From Phycisphaerales bacterium (GTDB lineage: Bacteria > Planctomycetota > Phycisphaerae > Phycisphaerales > UBA1924): DNA of 64,000 nucleotides. The position numbers and the translations under genes were made by a program. Location: the NCBI GenBank assembly GCA_026982335.1, contig JALSHH010000018.1, positions 1 through 64,000 of the forward strand. The letters are read 5' to 3'. Below the pieces are notes generated by a model, which saw nothing but the letters and a program-made list of their open reading frames with translations, made no database searches and was not told the DNA's origin. This document shows, one piece after another, positions 8,551 through 16,594 of the stretch; position 1 is the stretch's first letter; every line of letters begins with the position of its first letter.

Positions 8551-9215
8551 GAGTGATCAGTGTCCCCATCAACCGGGATCATGTCCACAATCTCCCCCGC
8601 CTGGGCCATTGCAGTATTGCAGTGTTTCTCGACAATCGAGCGATACAATCCATAGACCAGCAAACAAGGCACTGCCAACACCAATCCGAGCATGGTGTGA
8701 AACAATGCTTTGGAAATCCCCAGCGACAAATCCGTTGGACCCGCCGATCCACCCGCCTGTCCAAGACGAACAAAGGCGATAATCATCCCCCAAACCGTCC
8801 CCGCCAATCCGACCAAGGGGCCCAGCTCACCAATCATCCGAAGCGTATCAAGCGGACGCACCCACCGGGTACACGCATTGGATGCAGCAAGTTCGGCCGC
8901 ATCACGCATCGCATCTTTGCCCTTGTCCCGTGCTCGATATGCAGCGTTGGCAGCAACAGAAACGATCGTTGAGTCCTCGGCGAGTCCCTTTTCAAAGCGC
9001 CCCAGATTCCCTTGCATCAGGTGCTCGCGGAGATTTTGGTAGTTTGATTCGGGCGCGATGACCGATTGCCGAGCATCCATCATAATGCGCACGATCAGCG
9101 TCATCGCGACCAATGATCCGAGAATCAACGCGACGGAGAAGACATCGAACGAGTCAACAAATAACGACCAAGCATTGGCAGCCGATTCAACATCTGATTG
9201 GGCAAGTATGGACAT
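8547..9215 (-). CDS. exbB: MotA/TolQ/ExbB proton channel family protein
   Basis: A 222-residue protein with three membrane helices (about residues 24-48, 127-155 and 166-190). The family signature is clear at GPLVGLAGTVWGMIIAFV, as is the later LFHTMLGLVLAVPCLLVYG helix. It forms the pentameric core that holds the ExbD helices. It is first in an exbB-exbD-exbD operon. A TACTGT box (9222-9227 on + strand coordinates) ends six bases before the ATG. The upstream spacer 9216-9319 holds nothing else that I recognise. Confidence 0.88.
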   Translation of the reverse strand: MSILAQSDVESAANAWSLFVDSFDVFSVALILGSLVAMTLIVRIMMDARQSVIAPESNYQNLREHLMQGNLGRFEKGLAEDSTIVSVAANAAYRARDKGKDAMRDAAELAASNACTRWVRPLDTLRMIGELGPLVGLAGTVWGMIIAFVRLGQAGGSAGPTDLSLGISKALFHTMLGLVLAVPCLLVYGLYRSIVEKHCNTAMAQAGEIVDMIPVDGDTDHS

Positions 9216-9319
9216 AACAATACAGTATCACATTTGACGACCCGTTTCTTGTATGACAAGATTGCATAGGAAGATGAGATTCGGCGTGGGCCCTCTTTCT
9301 GGGTATCCGAGACAAAATT

Positions 9320-9961
9320 TTAATCACCCTGCTCAATGTCGGCCTGCTCGATCGGACGCGAGATGCTGTGCTTTTCGTCGAACCATGCGTTGAGATCCGC
9401 CATTCGCGCTTGTTCAGATGCGAAGGGCCAAGTCAGCGAGTCGCTGGGAACTTTGGCGCCTGTGGTTGGGCAGGTGGTCTCGGGGCGTGGACGGATGGCA
9501 TCGAACCCGGCGCGATCGGTCCACGAATCGGGAATCGAAAAAGCGAAATATCGGGCGTGTTCATCGACATGGTCGATGGCAACGGTGAGGGTGTCATTGG
9601 GAAGAACCGATGCGATGCGATCGGGCCATTCGATCAGGATGATCGCGCCGCTGTCGATGATCTGATCCCATCCCAGCGCATCGAGCTCGGATTCGTCGCC
9701 AAGCCGATAACAATCCATGTGCGCGATTGGCGGGCGGCCTTCGCCTCGGTCATACATATTCATGATGACAAAGGTCGGCGATGAGACCGCGCTCTGATCG
9801 ATCCCGAAGGATTCGACGAGCATGCGCACAAAGGTGGTTTTCCCCGCGCCCATTTCGCCGACGAGCTTGACGAGATCGCCCGGGCGAAGAACAGCTGCCA
9901 AGTCATGGGCGATGACCTTGGTGTGTTCGAGCGATCGGGCTGGGCGATGGATTTCGATCAT
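9320..9961 (-). CDS. tsaE: TsaE tRNA t6A ATPase fused to a degenerate YacG-like tail
   Basis: TsaE is the ATPase that helps TsaB-TsaD make t6A37 on ANN-decoding tRNAs. Residues 1-140 are a normal TsaE: P-loop GEMGAGKT (35-42), SPTFVIMN switch region, HMDCYRL, and LIEWPDRI. The protein is 213 residues, about 50 longer than usual. The extra part (about 160-205) reads like the zinc protein YacG: TTCPTTGAKV, then PFASEQARMADLNAWFDE, where YacG has CPxC and PFCSxRCxxxDLxxW. Only C164 is kept; the other three ligand positions are T167, A181 and A185. A zinc site is therefore very unlikely. It is third after uppP and serA, with a repeat between. Confidence 0.9.
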   Translation of the reverse strand: MIEIHRPARSLEHTKVIAHDLAAVLRPGDLVKLVGEMGAGKTTFVRMLVESFGIDQSAVSSPTFVIMNMYDRGEGRPPIAHMDCYRLGDESELDALGWDQIIDSGAIILIEWPDRIASVLPNDTLTVAIDHVDEHARYFAFSIPDSWTDRAGFDAIRPRPETTCPTTGAKVPSDSLTWPFASEQARMADLNAWFDEKHSISRPIEQADIEQGD

Positions 9962-10002
9962 GCGAGGATTGTTCGCAGTCGAGCGGACAATTTCTTACTC
10001 CC

Positions 10003-10070
10003 GGTAGAACGGGCTTCCAGCCCGTTTTCTTAGAAACGAAAAAAGAAACGGGCTGGAAGCCCGTTCTACC
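10003..10070. repeat. Inverted pair of a dispersed 25-nt palindromic repeat, terminator-like
   Basis: A 25-nt unit starting GGTAGAACGGGCTTCC (10003-10027) recurs as a perfect inverted copy at 10046-10070, separated by 18 bases. Each unit is itself a hairpin (AACGGGCT / AGCCCGTT). On the minus strand the first hairpin is followed by TTTCTTTTTT, so it can end serA transcription; serA stops only 6 bases away. An identical 25-nt unit lies at 57090-57114, also just past a stop codon. Confidence 0.75.
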
Positions 10071-10075
10071 AAGAA

Positions 10076-11323
10076 TCACCACAAAATTCGAGTGCGGATG
10101 GATTCTTCGATCGCGTTAATCCGCTTGTGCAACTCGGCAGCGTTCGATGGATCGGCGTCAAGGACGAGGTATCCGATTTGGGCATTGGTTTGGAGGTATT
10201 GCCCGGAGATATTGATGTTGAGCTCGGCAGCTGCTTCGTGAATTTTGTTGAGCACGCCCGGTACATTGCGGTGAAAATTGAGAATGCGGTGCGAGCGTTG
10301 GTCGTCTTGGCGATGCTGTTCGGGCAGGTCAACTTCGGGAACATTGACCGCTCCGGTCGTCGTGCCCTGGTTCAAAAACCGCGTGAGCTTGTTGGCGACA
10401 TCGAGGCTGATCGTTTCTTGGGCTTCGATGGTCGAGCCTCCGACATGAGGCGTGAGGATGACATTGTCCAAGCCTTGCAATGGGCTTGAAAACGATTCGC
10501 CGGATTTGGCTGGTTCATCGGGGAACACATCGACCGCTGCCCCTGCCAGATGCCCCGATTCGATCGCATCGCGCATGGCATCGAGATCGACGATTGAGCC
10601 TCGGGCGTTGTTGAGCAGGTAGGCTCCGGGTTTCATCATTGCGATTTGGTCTTTGCCGAACATGGACCGAGTGGAGTCGGCATCGGGGACATGGATGGTG
10701 ATGACATCACTTGTGCGCACAAGTTCGTCGATCGAGCTTACGGATTGCGCATTGCCCAGCGACAATTTCGAGAGCGTATCAAAAAATTGCACCTTCATAC
10801 CCAATGATTCTGCCAAAATCGACACCTGTGAGCCGATATGTCCGTACCCGATGATGCCAAGTGTTTTGCCTCGCACTTCGTGTGACCCCGCAGCGCTCTT
10901 GTCCCAGATGCCCTGGTGGAGTGCATGAGATCGAGCAGTGAGTTTGCGGTGCAAGGCGATGATCTCGGCGATGGTCAGCTCGGCGACCGAACGAGTATTC
11001 GAGAAAGGCGAGTTGAAGACCGCAATGCCACGCGAAGCAGCCGATTCGAGATCGACCTGATTGATCCCCGCGCAGAAACACCCAACGCTCAGCAACCGAT
11101 CGCATTGATCAAAGACAGCATCGGTGAGTTGGGTCTTTGAGCGAATTCCGACAATGTGAGCGCGTTTGATCTCGGTGATCAGTGCTTTATCTTCAAGGGC
11201 GCCTTTGTGCGTGCGAACACTGAACCCGGAATCAACAAGTGCCGCAGTGCCCGATTCATGGGTGCCTTCGAGCAGGACAATCTCGATCTGAGATTTGGGA
11301 AATGATGTTTCGGGAGGACTCAT
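10076..11323 (-). CDS. serA: D-3-phosphoglycerate dehydrogenase
   Basis: SerA oxidises 3-phosphoglycerate in the first step of serine synthesis; glyA in this window uses the product. The 415-residue length and C-terminal ACT domain (about 335-415, NFHRNVPGVLNKIHE onward) match the E. coli type. The NAD-binding motif is GIIGYGHIGS near residue 160. The catalytic Arg lies in NARGSIVD, and the His in TPHVGGS. The ACT domain suggests feedback control by serine. The start overlaps the stop of uppP by four bases, so the two are coupled. Confidence 0.93.
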   Translation of the reverse strand: MSPPETSFPKSQIEIVLLEGTHESGTAALVDSGFSVRTHKGALEDKALITEIKRAHIVGIRSKTQLTDAVFDQCDRLLSVGCFCAGINQVDLESAASRGIAVFNSPFSNTRSVAELTIAEIIALHRKLTARSHALHQGIWDKSAAGSHEVRGKTLGIIGYGHIGSQVSILAESLGMKVQFFDTLSKLSLGNAQSVSSIDELVRTSDVITIHVPDADSTRSMFGKDQIAMMKPGAYLLNNARGSIVDLDAMRDAIESGHLAGAAVDVFPDEPAKSGESFSSPLQGLDNVILTPHVGGSTIEAQETISLDVANKLTRFLNQGTTTGAVNVPEVDLPEQHRQDDQRSHRILNFHRNVPGVLNKIHEAAAELNINISGQYLQTNAQIGYLVLDADPSNAAELHKRINAIEESIRTRILW

Positions 11324-12261
11324 TGGTCAAGTTCCAAAGTTGGGACAGCTTCGGGTTGGGGCGCATCGAGTGAAACAGTCCCGGTTGCGATCAAAAAACC
11401 AAGCAAGGCGGCCAGCCCCAAGCGATAATATCCAAAGAGTGCCAGCCCATGTTTGTTGAGAAAACTTACCAGCCAGCGGACGGCCAAGGCAGCCGAGATC
11501 GTTGCGACAACGATCCCGGCGATGATCGGCATCCATCCGAGCACCTCAAACATATTGGGCGTGCCTGCATCCGAAGTTTCTTTGATGTTTTTGGTCAGCG
11601 AATAGACGCATGCGCCGCCGAGTGTGGGTAAGCCGAGTAAGAAGCTGAACTCTGCTGCCTGTTTGGGTTTGAGCCCAACAATCACCCCGCCCGCAATCGT
11701 CATCATGGATCGACTCGTGCCGGGCCACATCGCGATGGTCTGCATGAACCCAATGAACAACGCCTGTTTCCAACTCAACGAGGTGATGTCGAGCGATTCC
11801 AATTCATCCTCATTGTCCTTGTTGAACTTGATTTTGTCAAGGGCAATCATGAAGATCCCTCCCAATGCCAAGGCCGAGATGACCGCAGGAGTATTAAAAA
11901 GTTTTTCTTCGATTAAGTCGTTGAAGAGCACTCCAAGTACCGCAGCAGGGAGAAAGGCGATGATGAGGTTGAAGGCGAGTTTGCGCCCGAGTTGATCCTT
12001 ACCGGCGAGTCCCTTGAGCATTTGGATCACCCGGGGAAAGTACAGCCCCAAGACGGCGAGGATCGCGCCCCCTTGAATGAAGATATTGAAGGTATCGACC
12101 GCCGATCGCTGCGAAGCAGTGTCGCCAAGACCAAGCAAGTCTGATACGATGATCAGATGCCCGGTGGAGGACACGGGAAGGAACTCGGTGATCCCTTCGA
12201 CAAGCCCAAGGACAATGGCTTGGAAGATGGTCATGGATTCGGATATGGCGGGTGTAATCAT
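11320..12261 (-). CDS. uppP: Undecaprenyl-diphosphatase
   Basis: UppP (BacA) removes a phosphate from undecaprenyl diphosphate so that the lipid carrier can be reused for peptidoglycan and glycans. Both family signatures are present: EGITEFLPVSSTGHLI near the N terminus and MWPGTSRSMMTI in the middle, within about eight membrane helices. The start is set at MITPAISES; MTIFQAIV nine codons further on is an equally good alternative. The longer frame overlaps the divergent methyltransferase gene. It is the first gene of uppP-serA(-tsaE). Confidence 0.92.
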   Translation of the reverse strand: MITPAISESMTIFQAIVLGLVEGITEFLPVSSTGHLIIVSDLLGLGDTASQRSAVDTFNIFIQGGAILAVLGLYFPRVIQMLKGLAGKDQLGRKLAFNLIIAFLPAAVLGVLFNDLIEEKLFNTPAVISALALGGIFMIALDKIKFNKDNEDELESLDITSLSWKQALFIGFMQTIAMWPGTSRSMMTIAGGVIVGLKPKQAAEFSFLLGLPTLGGACVYSLTKNIKETSDAGTPNMFEVLGWMPIIAGIVVATISAALAVRWLVSFLNKHGLALFGYYRLGLAALLGFLIATGTVSLDAPQPEAVPTLELDQ

Positions 12262-12317
12262 GGGGGCGTGGTGCTCGACTGGTAGAATGAATGGTCTATG
12301 AAAAGATGATCGGCTCA

Positions 12318-13202
12318 ATGATTGAAATCCATGACCCCAAAGATCCGAGAATCGGGGTGTTTCTCAATCAAAAAGATGCTTGGCTCAAAGCAGCGCATAA
12401 TCCACACGCCGACACCAACCCAGATCGAATCTCAGATGAAGGGTTCTTTATTGCTGAGGGGGTGCTGGTGGTCGAGCAGCTGATCCGATCGAAGTTTCCA
12501 ATCCATTCGGTGCTGGTGACAACAAATCGGGCCAAGAACATTGCCGATGTGTTGACATCGGTGCCTGAGGGCGTGCCTGTGTATGGTGCTTCACAGGCGG
12601 TCATCGACGAGATCGTCGGATTTCCGATGCACCGGGGATTGCTCGCCTGTGGGATTCGTTTGCCCAATCCTGATCCGATCGAGTTGGCTCAGGGGTGCCG
12701 GGCGTTGGTGGTGCTCGAGGATTTGAGCAATCATGATAATGTCGGGTCGATGTTTCGCTCGGTCGCCGCACTGGGAGGCGATGGCGTGGGCATCTGGATG
12801 ACTCAACGGTGCTGTGATCCGCTGTATCGCAAAGCCTTGCGGGTGTCGATGGGACATGTGCTCAAAGTACCCTTTGCGATGGTTGATGATTTGGCTTCGA
12901 GTCTTGACGATTTACACAGGCTCGGGTTGACGACGATCGCCTTGACACCTCGAGCCGATTCAATCACGATCGACGAATCGCTCAATCGGAAGGTTGATAA
13001 GCCTGCGCTGCTCTTTGGAGCCGAAGGACCCGGGTTGAGTGATGAAGTGCTGAAAAAAGCGGACCTGCGGGTGCGAATTGAAATCGCAAAAGATGTGGAT
13101 TCATTGAATATCGCAGCAGCCGGAGCGGTTGGTATCCACAGATACATCGACCCACAAATACGAAACCCGCCGCAAGCGAACCCAAACAATCCCGGCCACT
13201 GA
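12318..13202 (+). CDS. SpoU/TrmH-family RNA 2'-O-methyltransferase
   Basis: A SPOUT methyltransferase that uses SAM. The three family motifs are clear: LEDLSNHDNVGSMFRSVAAL (motif 1), LLFGAEGPGLS (motif 2) and DVDSLNIAAAGAVGIHRY (motif 3, trefoil knot). The N-terminal ~110 residues look like the SpoU substrate-binding domain (FIAEGVLVVEQLI). In-frame ATGs exist at 12291, 12306 and 12318. A TAGAAT box at 12283-12288 puts the transcription start near 12295, so 12306 or 12318 is more likely than 12291; MIEIHDPKDPRI looks like the true N terminus. The target (rRNA or tRNA) cannot be told. Confidence 0.87.
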   Translation: MIEIHDPKDPRIGVFLNQKDAWLKAAHNPHADTNPDRISDEGFFIAEGVLVVEQLIRSKFPIHSVLVTTNRAKNIADVLTSVPEGVPVYGASQAVIDEIVGFPMHRGLLACGIRLPNPDPIELAQGCRALVVLEDLSNHDNVGSMFRSVAALGGDGVGIWMTQRCCDPLYRKALRVSMGHVLKVPFAMVDDLASSLDDLHRLGLTTIALTPRADSITIDESLNRKVDKPALLFGAEGPGLSDEVLKKADLRVRIEIAKDVDSLNIAAAGAVGIHRYIDPQIRNPPQANPNNPGH

Positions 13203-13243
13203 CAACCAGGATTGACAACCAAGATTACTCAGGAGCAATCACC

Positions 13244-13909
13244 ATGAACCTACTCACACTCATCATCGCTGCGGCAGGCATGTCGTTCGGGCTTCTTGGC
13301 CCAGACCATCACCATGATGGACAAAGCATGGACAAAGCCAAAGAGACGATCAAGGAACACTCGTCTCACGATGGCATGAACCATGCCAAGCCCATGCCCA
13401 CGATCGACAAAGCCCTTTATGCCAAAGCCGACTGGCCTGGCCATAACATGGCAAAAAAACTCGGTGCGAAAAACTTTCAAGGCAAGCCACTCCCCGCCGA
13501 TTTTGGTAATGAGACATGGATCTCCGAAAAAGTCGATACCCAAGGCAAGGTGATTGTGATCGAGTTCTGGGCGACCTGGTGCCCGCCATGTCGAAAGGCG
13601 TCGCCGATGCTCTCCGAGTTGCAACAAAAATACGAAAAGAACCTGGCCATCTTGGCCATCAGCGGCATGAACGACCCCAAAGCCAAGGTCCGCGCCTACA
13701 TCGAGAAGCATGAAGTTGCCTATTCCAACTTATACGATTCCGAGCAGACCATCGCTTCGGAGATGGAGGTACGCTCGATCCCCCATTCGGTGATCCTCTC
13801 GACCGATGGCACCATTCGCTGGCAGGGGAACCCGCTGATGCCAGAGTTCAAGCAGGCGCTCGAACAGGTCCTTGAGTCGGACCCACTGATCCAGACCAAA
13901 GAGGACTGA
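13244..13909 (+). CDS. Exported TlpA-like thioredoxin-fold protein
   Basis: A 221-residue protein with a short N-terminal hydrophobic signal (residues 2-18), a His-rich linker and a thioredoxin fold with the active site FWATWCPPCRKASPML and a cis-Pro at SIPHSV. It is expected to act outside the cytoplasm as a thiol:disulfide reductase. Start: AGGAG lies 8 bases before the ATG. Just upstream, TGACAACCA(G/A)GAT is present twice in tandem (13201-13226). The next gene carries a close paralogue of the same domain, including FWATWC and IRWQGNPL, so the pair arose by duplication. Confidence 0.87.
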   Translation: MNLLTLIIAAAGMSFGLLGPDHHHDGQSMDKAKETIKEHSSHDGMNHAKPMPTIDKALYAKADWPGHNMAKKLGAKNFQGKPLPADFGNETWISEKVDTQGKVIVIEFWATWCPPCRKASPMLSELQQKYEKNLAILAISGMNDPKAKVRAYIEKHEVAYSNLYDSEQTIASEMEVRSIPHSVILSTDGTIRWQGNPLMPEFKQALEQVLESDPLIQTKED

Positions 13910-13938
13910 TCTAACGCAAATAACGATCTCAGACTGAG

Positions 13939-13966
13939 AAACTCACTTCATGGGCGGGTTTTTTCG
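13939..13966 (+). terminator. Possible rho-independent terminator
   Basis: AAACTCAC can pair, with wobble and one mismatch, with GGGCGGGTTT around TTCAT, and six T's follow. It lies about 30 bases past the TlpA-like gene. The stem is imperfect, so the call is weak. Confidence 0.45.
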
Positions 13967-14072
13967 TATTCAGAGCGGGAATTGTGAAGATGTTGAATCG
14001 TTGGCGCATCTGATCGGTTAGGATATTGCATCACACAAAATCAACCCAACATCACTTTATGAGGGCAAAACA

Positions 14073-15212
14073 TTGGCATACCAAGCAACAACGAAGATCA
14101 TGGCAGCACTCTTGGGCGCGGGCGCCTTGCTCAGCGTGGGGATGAGCAGCACCGAGATGGGGCCTGGAATCGCACGCGAAGGCGACGCGGCCCATCAAGA
14201 AGCCTTGCGCGAAATTGAGACCAAACCCTTCGCAGTCGAACTTTTCGATGGGCTCGATGGATGGACACTTGGGCAAGCACTGACCAGCGAAGCGATCGAG
14301 GGAAAGGTGGTGCTCATTGGTGTGGTTGCTGATGACCCGCAATCCATGATGGCCTTTTCGAGTTTGGCCCGGCACCAGCGCAAGAATGCAGACAAGGGAC
14401 TTGTTGTGCTGGCGATTCACCCCGAAACAGGGTGGGGCGCACTCAATGAAAAGGTCAATGCCGGACGGATCAATGTGCAAGTCGCCCGCGATGTTGGGGG
14501 GGCTTTTGCTGCTGGCGTGTTGGCCGACAACTACCCCGATTTCTTTTTGATCGACCGCGCTGGTCAACTTCGTTATGCCGATATTGCCAATAAGTCACTC
14601 AAAGTTGCGATCGGGCAGCTTTTGCGCGAATCAGTTGAAGATGCTCTCGCCAATGCCAAGCTTCAAGCCCAAGGCATCGAGGTGGCGCTTGAAGAACCCA
14701 AACATCAGAAGAAGGAAATTCTGCCTGCCAAATACACGCGGGCGGATTGGCCCGAAAAGAACACTGGCAAGCTCAACGCCAAAAATGTCCAAGGCAAGCA
14801 ACTTCCCGTTCCACTGGGAAACGAAGAATGGCTGACCAAAGAAAAAGACCTCGAGGGCAAGGTGCTCGTGCTCGATTTCTGGGCGACTTGGTGTGGTCCG
14901 TGCCGGAGAGCATCGCCGATGCTCGATAAGCTTCAGAAAAAATACGAGGGCAAACTCGAAGTGCTCGCCATCAGCGGGCAGAGCGAAGATGAAGGTACCG
15001 TCCGTAAATACATCGGCAAAAAGAAAAATGCCTATTCACACCTCTTCGACAAGAAGCAGAGCATCTACCGCAAGCTTGAAATCCGTGCAATCCCCCACAC
15101 GATTGTCATGTCGACCGATGGCGTGATCCGATGGCAGGGCAATCCGCTCAGCCCGGCATTCAAGAAGGCGGTCGAGCAGGTGATCGCTCAAGACCCGATG
15201 TTTGAGGATTGA
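14073..15212 (+). CDS. Exported protein with two thioredoxin-like domains, the first lacking cysteines
   Basis: A 379-residue protein starting at TTG, chosen because GAGGG lies 7 bases upstream and residues 1-25 make a signal peptide. The first thioredoxin-like domain (about 50-180) has the fold pattern (GKVVLIGVVADDPQ, DNYPDFFLIDRAG) but no CxxC, so it is redox-inactive. The second domain (about 225-379) has FWATWCGPCRRASPML and the cis-Pro in AIPHTIV. It closely resembles the single domain of the upstream gene. The inactive domain may bind substrate or partner. Likely periplasmic thiol chemistry. Confidence 0.85.
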   Translation: MAYQATTKIMAALLGAGALLSVGMSSTEMGPGIAREGDAAHQEALREIETKPFAVELFDGLDGWTLGQALTSEAIEGKVVLIGVVADDPQSMMAFSSLARHQRKNADKGLVVLAIHPETGWGALNEKVNAGRINVQVARDVGGAFAAGVLADNYPDFFLIDRAGQLRYADIANKSLKVAIGQLLRESVEDALANAKLQAQGIEVALEEPKHQKKEILPAKYTRADWPEKNTGKLNAKNVQGKQLPVPLGNEEWLTKEKDLEGKVLVLDFWATWCGPCRRASPMLDKLQKKYEGKLEVLAISGQSEDEGTVRKYIGKKKNAYSHLFDKKQSIYRKLEIRAIPHTIVMSTDGVIRWQGNPLSPAFKKAVEQVIAQDPMFED

Positions 15213-15237
15213 TTGCAGGAGCGCAAGTTTGCAAGGC

Positions 15238-15876
15238 ATGATGAGCCAACAATCTCACATGCCCATCGAACATGTATCCCAGAACGATTCCAGTCCCACG
15301 CCCAATCCCGCACCCGGTTCATCAGCCTCGGATGCGGGTTTTTCCGTGCCAATTGGGAAGCCATGGAAAAAACCTCGGCTGCACATCGTCCTGGTCGAGC
15401 CTGAAATTCCCAATAACACCGGCAACATCGGACGCACCTGCGTAACAACGGGATGCAAGCTCCACCTCGTCAAACCTTTGGGCTTTGAGATTGACGAGAA
15501 GGCGTGTCGACGGGCGGGATTGGATTATTGGCCAAGGCTTGATCTTGAGGAGCACGATGCGCTCGATGCCTACCTTGATGCACATCCACCAGTTGCTGGA
15601 AAAACCTGGTTTCTCACCACCAAGGCTACGCAGACAATCTATGATGCACCGATTGCGATGGGTGATCATCTGGTTTTTGGGCGCGAGAGCGCCGGGCTGC
15701 CCGATTCGATCCACGAGGGGTATCCGTCTCAGCGTGTGTGCGTGCCTTTGGTTGTGGGCGAACGATCATTGAATCTCTCGACTTGCGTAGCGATTACGGT
15801 GTATGAAGCAATCAGAAAGATGATCGAATCCGGGCAAGCGGCGGTTGATGCATCGGGAAGGCTTGTTGAGCCTTGA
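15238..15876 (+). CDS. trmL: tRNA (cytidine/uridine-34-2'-O)-methyltransferase
   Basis: A SPOUT methyltransferase of the TrmL type, which 2'-O-methylates the wobble base of tRNA-Leu isoacceptors. The motifs are NNTGNIGRTCVTTGCKLHLV, LVFGRESAGLPDSI and RSLNLSTCVAITVYEA. The catalytic core starts near residue 46; the first ~45 residues are a Pro/Ser-rich extension with no known role. The start is the first ATG (15238), with a second ATG next to it; the in-frame TTG at 15202 overlaps the previous gene. A terminator follows at 16051-16087. Confidence 0.88.
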   Translation: MMSQQSHMPIEHVSQNDSSPTPNPAPGSSASDAGFSVPIGKPWKKPRLHIVLVEPEIPNNTGNIGRTCVTTGCKLHLVKPLGFEIDEKACRRAGLDYWPRLDLEEHDALDAYLDAHPPVAGKTWFLTTKATQTIYDAPIAMGDHLVFGRESAGLPDSIHEGYPSQRVCVPLVVGERSLNLSTCVAITVYEAIRKMIESGQAAVDASGRLVEP

Positions 15877-16050
15877 CCTCCTGCCTCTTGACTGGGCAAA
15901 TAAAGTTGCAATTTGATCGGAAATTGAATGGAAAGGCGAACAGGTCTGGGATGATGCTCGTACCTCGTGTGTGGGGCTTTCTCTCTTCGGTGTTTGAGAG
16001 AACACCGACGGATATGGGCCGGTGCAGTTCGTATTCTCTCCTCTCTCCAG

Positions 16051-16087
16051 AACAGTGTGCCGTCATCTTTGGCGGTACACTGTTTTT
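16051..16087 (+). terminator. Rho-independent terminator
   Basis: AACAGTGTGCCG pairs with CGGTACACTGTT over 12 positions with a single G-T wobble; a T5 run overlaps its end. It lies 175 bases after trmL, and the stretch 15877-16050 between them shows no gene. Confidence 0.75.
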
Positions 16088-16145
16088 CGTGCTGGGTTTT
16101 TTGGCTATGATTTCGCATAGCCGATCAAATGGAGCACAGGTGCAC

Positions 16146-16397
16146 ATGACCAATATGTATCAACAGCACATACAGGCCAAGAGATATCAGAAAGTGGGCA
16201 TCGGGATGCTTTGCCTTGTCGGAGCGCTCTGGACAATGGGAGGGTGTCAGAAGACCGCCCTGCGTCCTCAAGACACCCGAAGTCAGTTCGACCAGTATGA
16301 TCGGGCACGCAATCAACGGGCTCAGCCTTTTCTTGAAGATGAGTTCGGGCGGCGGACTCCCAATCTTTCTCAGCGTTTGCGAGAACGCAAGGATTGA
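16146..16397 (+). CDS. Small lipoprotein, unknown function
   Basis: An 83-residue protein. After MTNMYQQHIQAKRYQK comes a hydrophobic stretch ending in LWTMGGC, a plausible lipobox with the lipidated Cys at about residue 29. The rest is charged and Arg-rich (FGRRTPNLSQRLRERKD). The start at 16146 is preceded by GGAG; the longer open frame to 15873 runs through the terminator and is not likely coding. Confidence 0.6.
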   Translation: MTNMYQQHIQAKRYQKVGIGMLCLVGALWTMGGCQKTALRPQDTRSQFDQYDRARNQRAQPFLEDEFGRRTPNLSQRLRERKD

Positions 16398-16594
16398 GAT
16401 TGCTGATGATCGTCCGAATATCTGGAGAACTCATGCGAGGGGTTCGGTTTGTTTGGGATATGCAAGTAGAAGCGAGGCGTGTCTTGGGGGTGTAGGGCGG
16501 GATTGAGAATTTGTGTGAGAAAGTGCAAGAAAAGACCCCCAGCATTCCGAATGGTATTGATACTGTAGAAGTCAGTAAGGAGCATGCGCAAGCG

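Noticed and set aside
13201-13226. Tandem 13-bp TGACAACCA(G/A)GAT duplication before the TlpA-like gene
   Set aside because: A simple short duplication next to the SD site; could be an operator but nothing else supports this.
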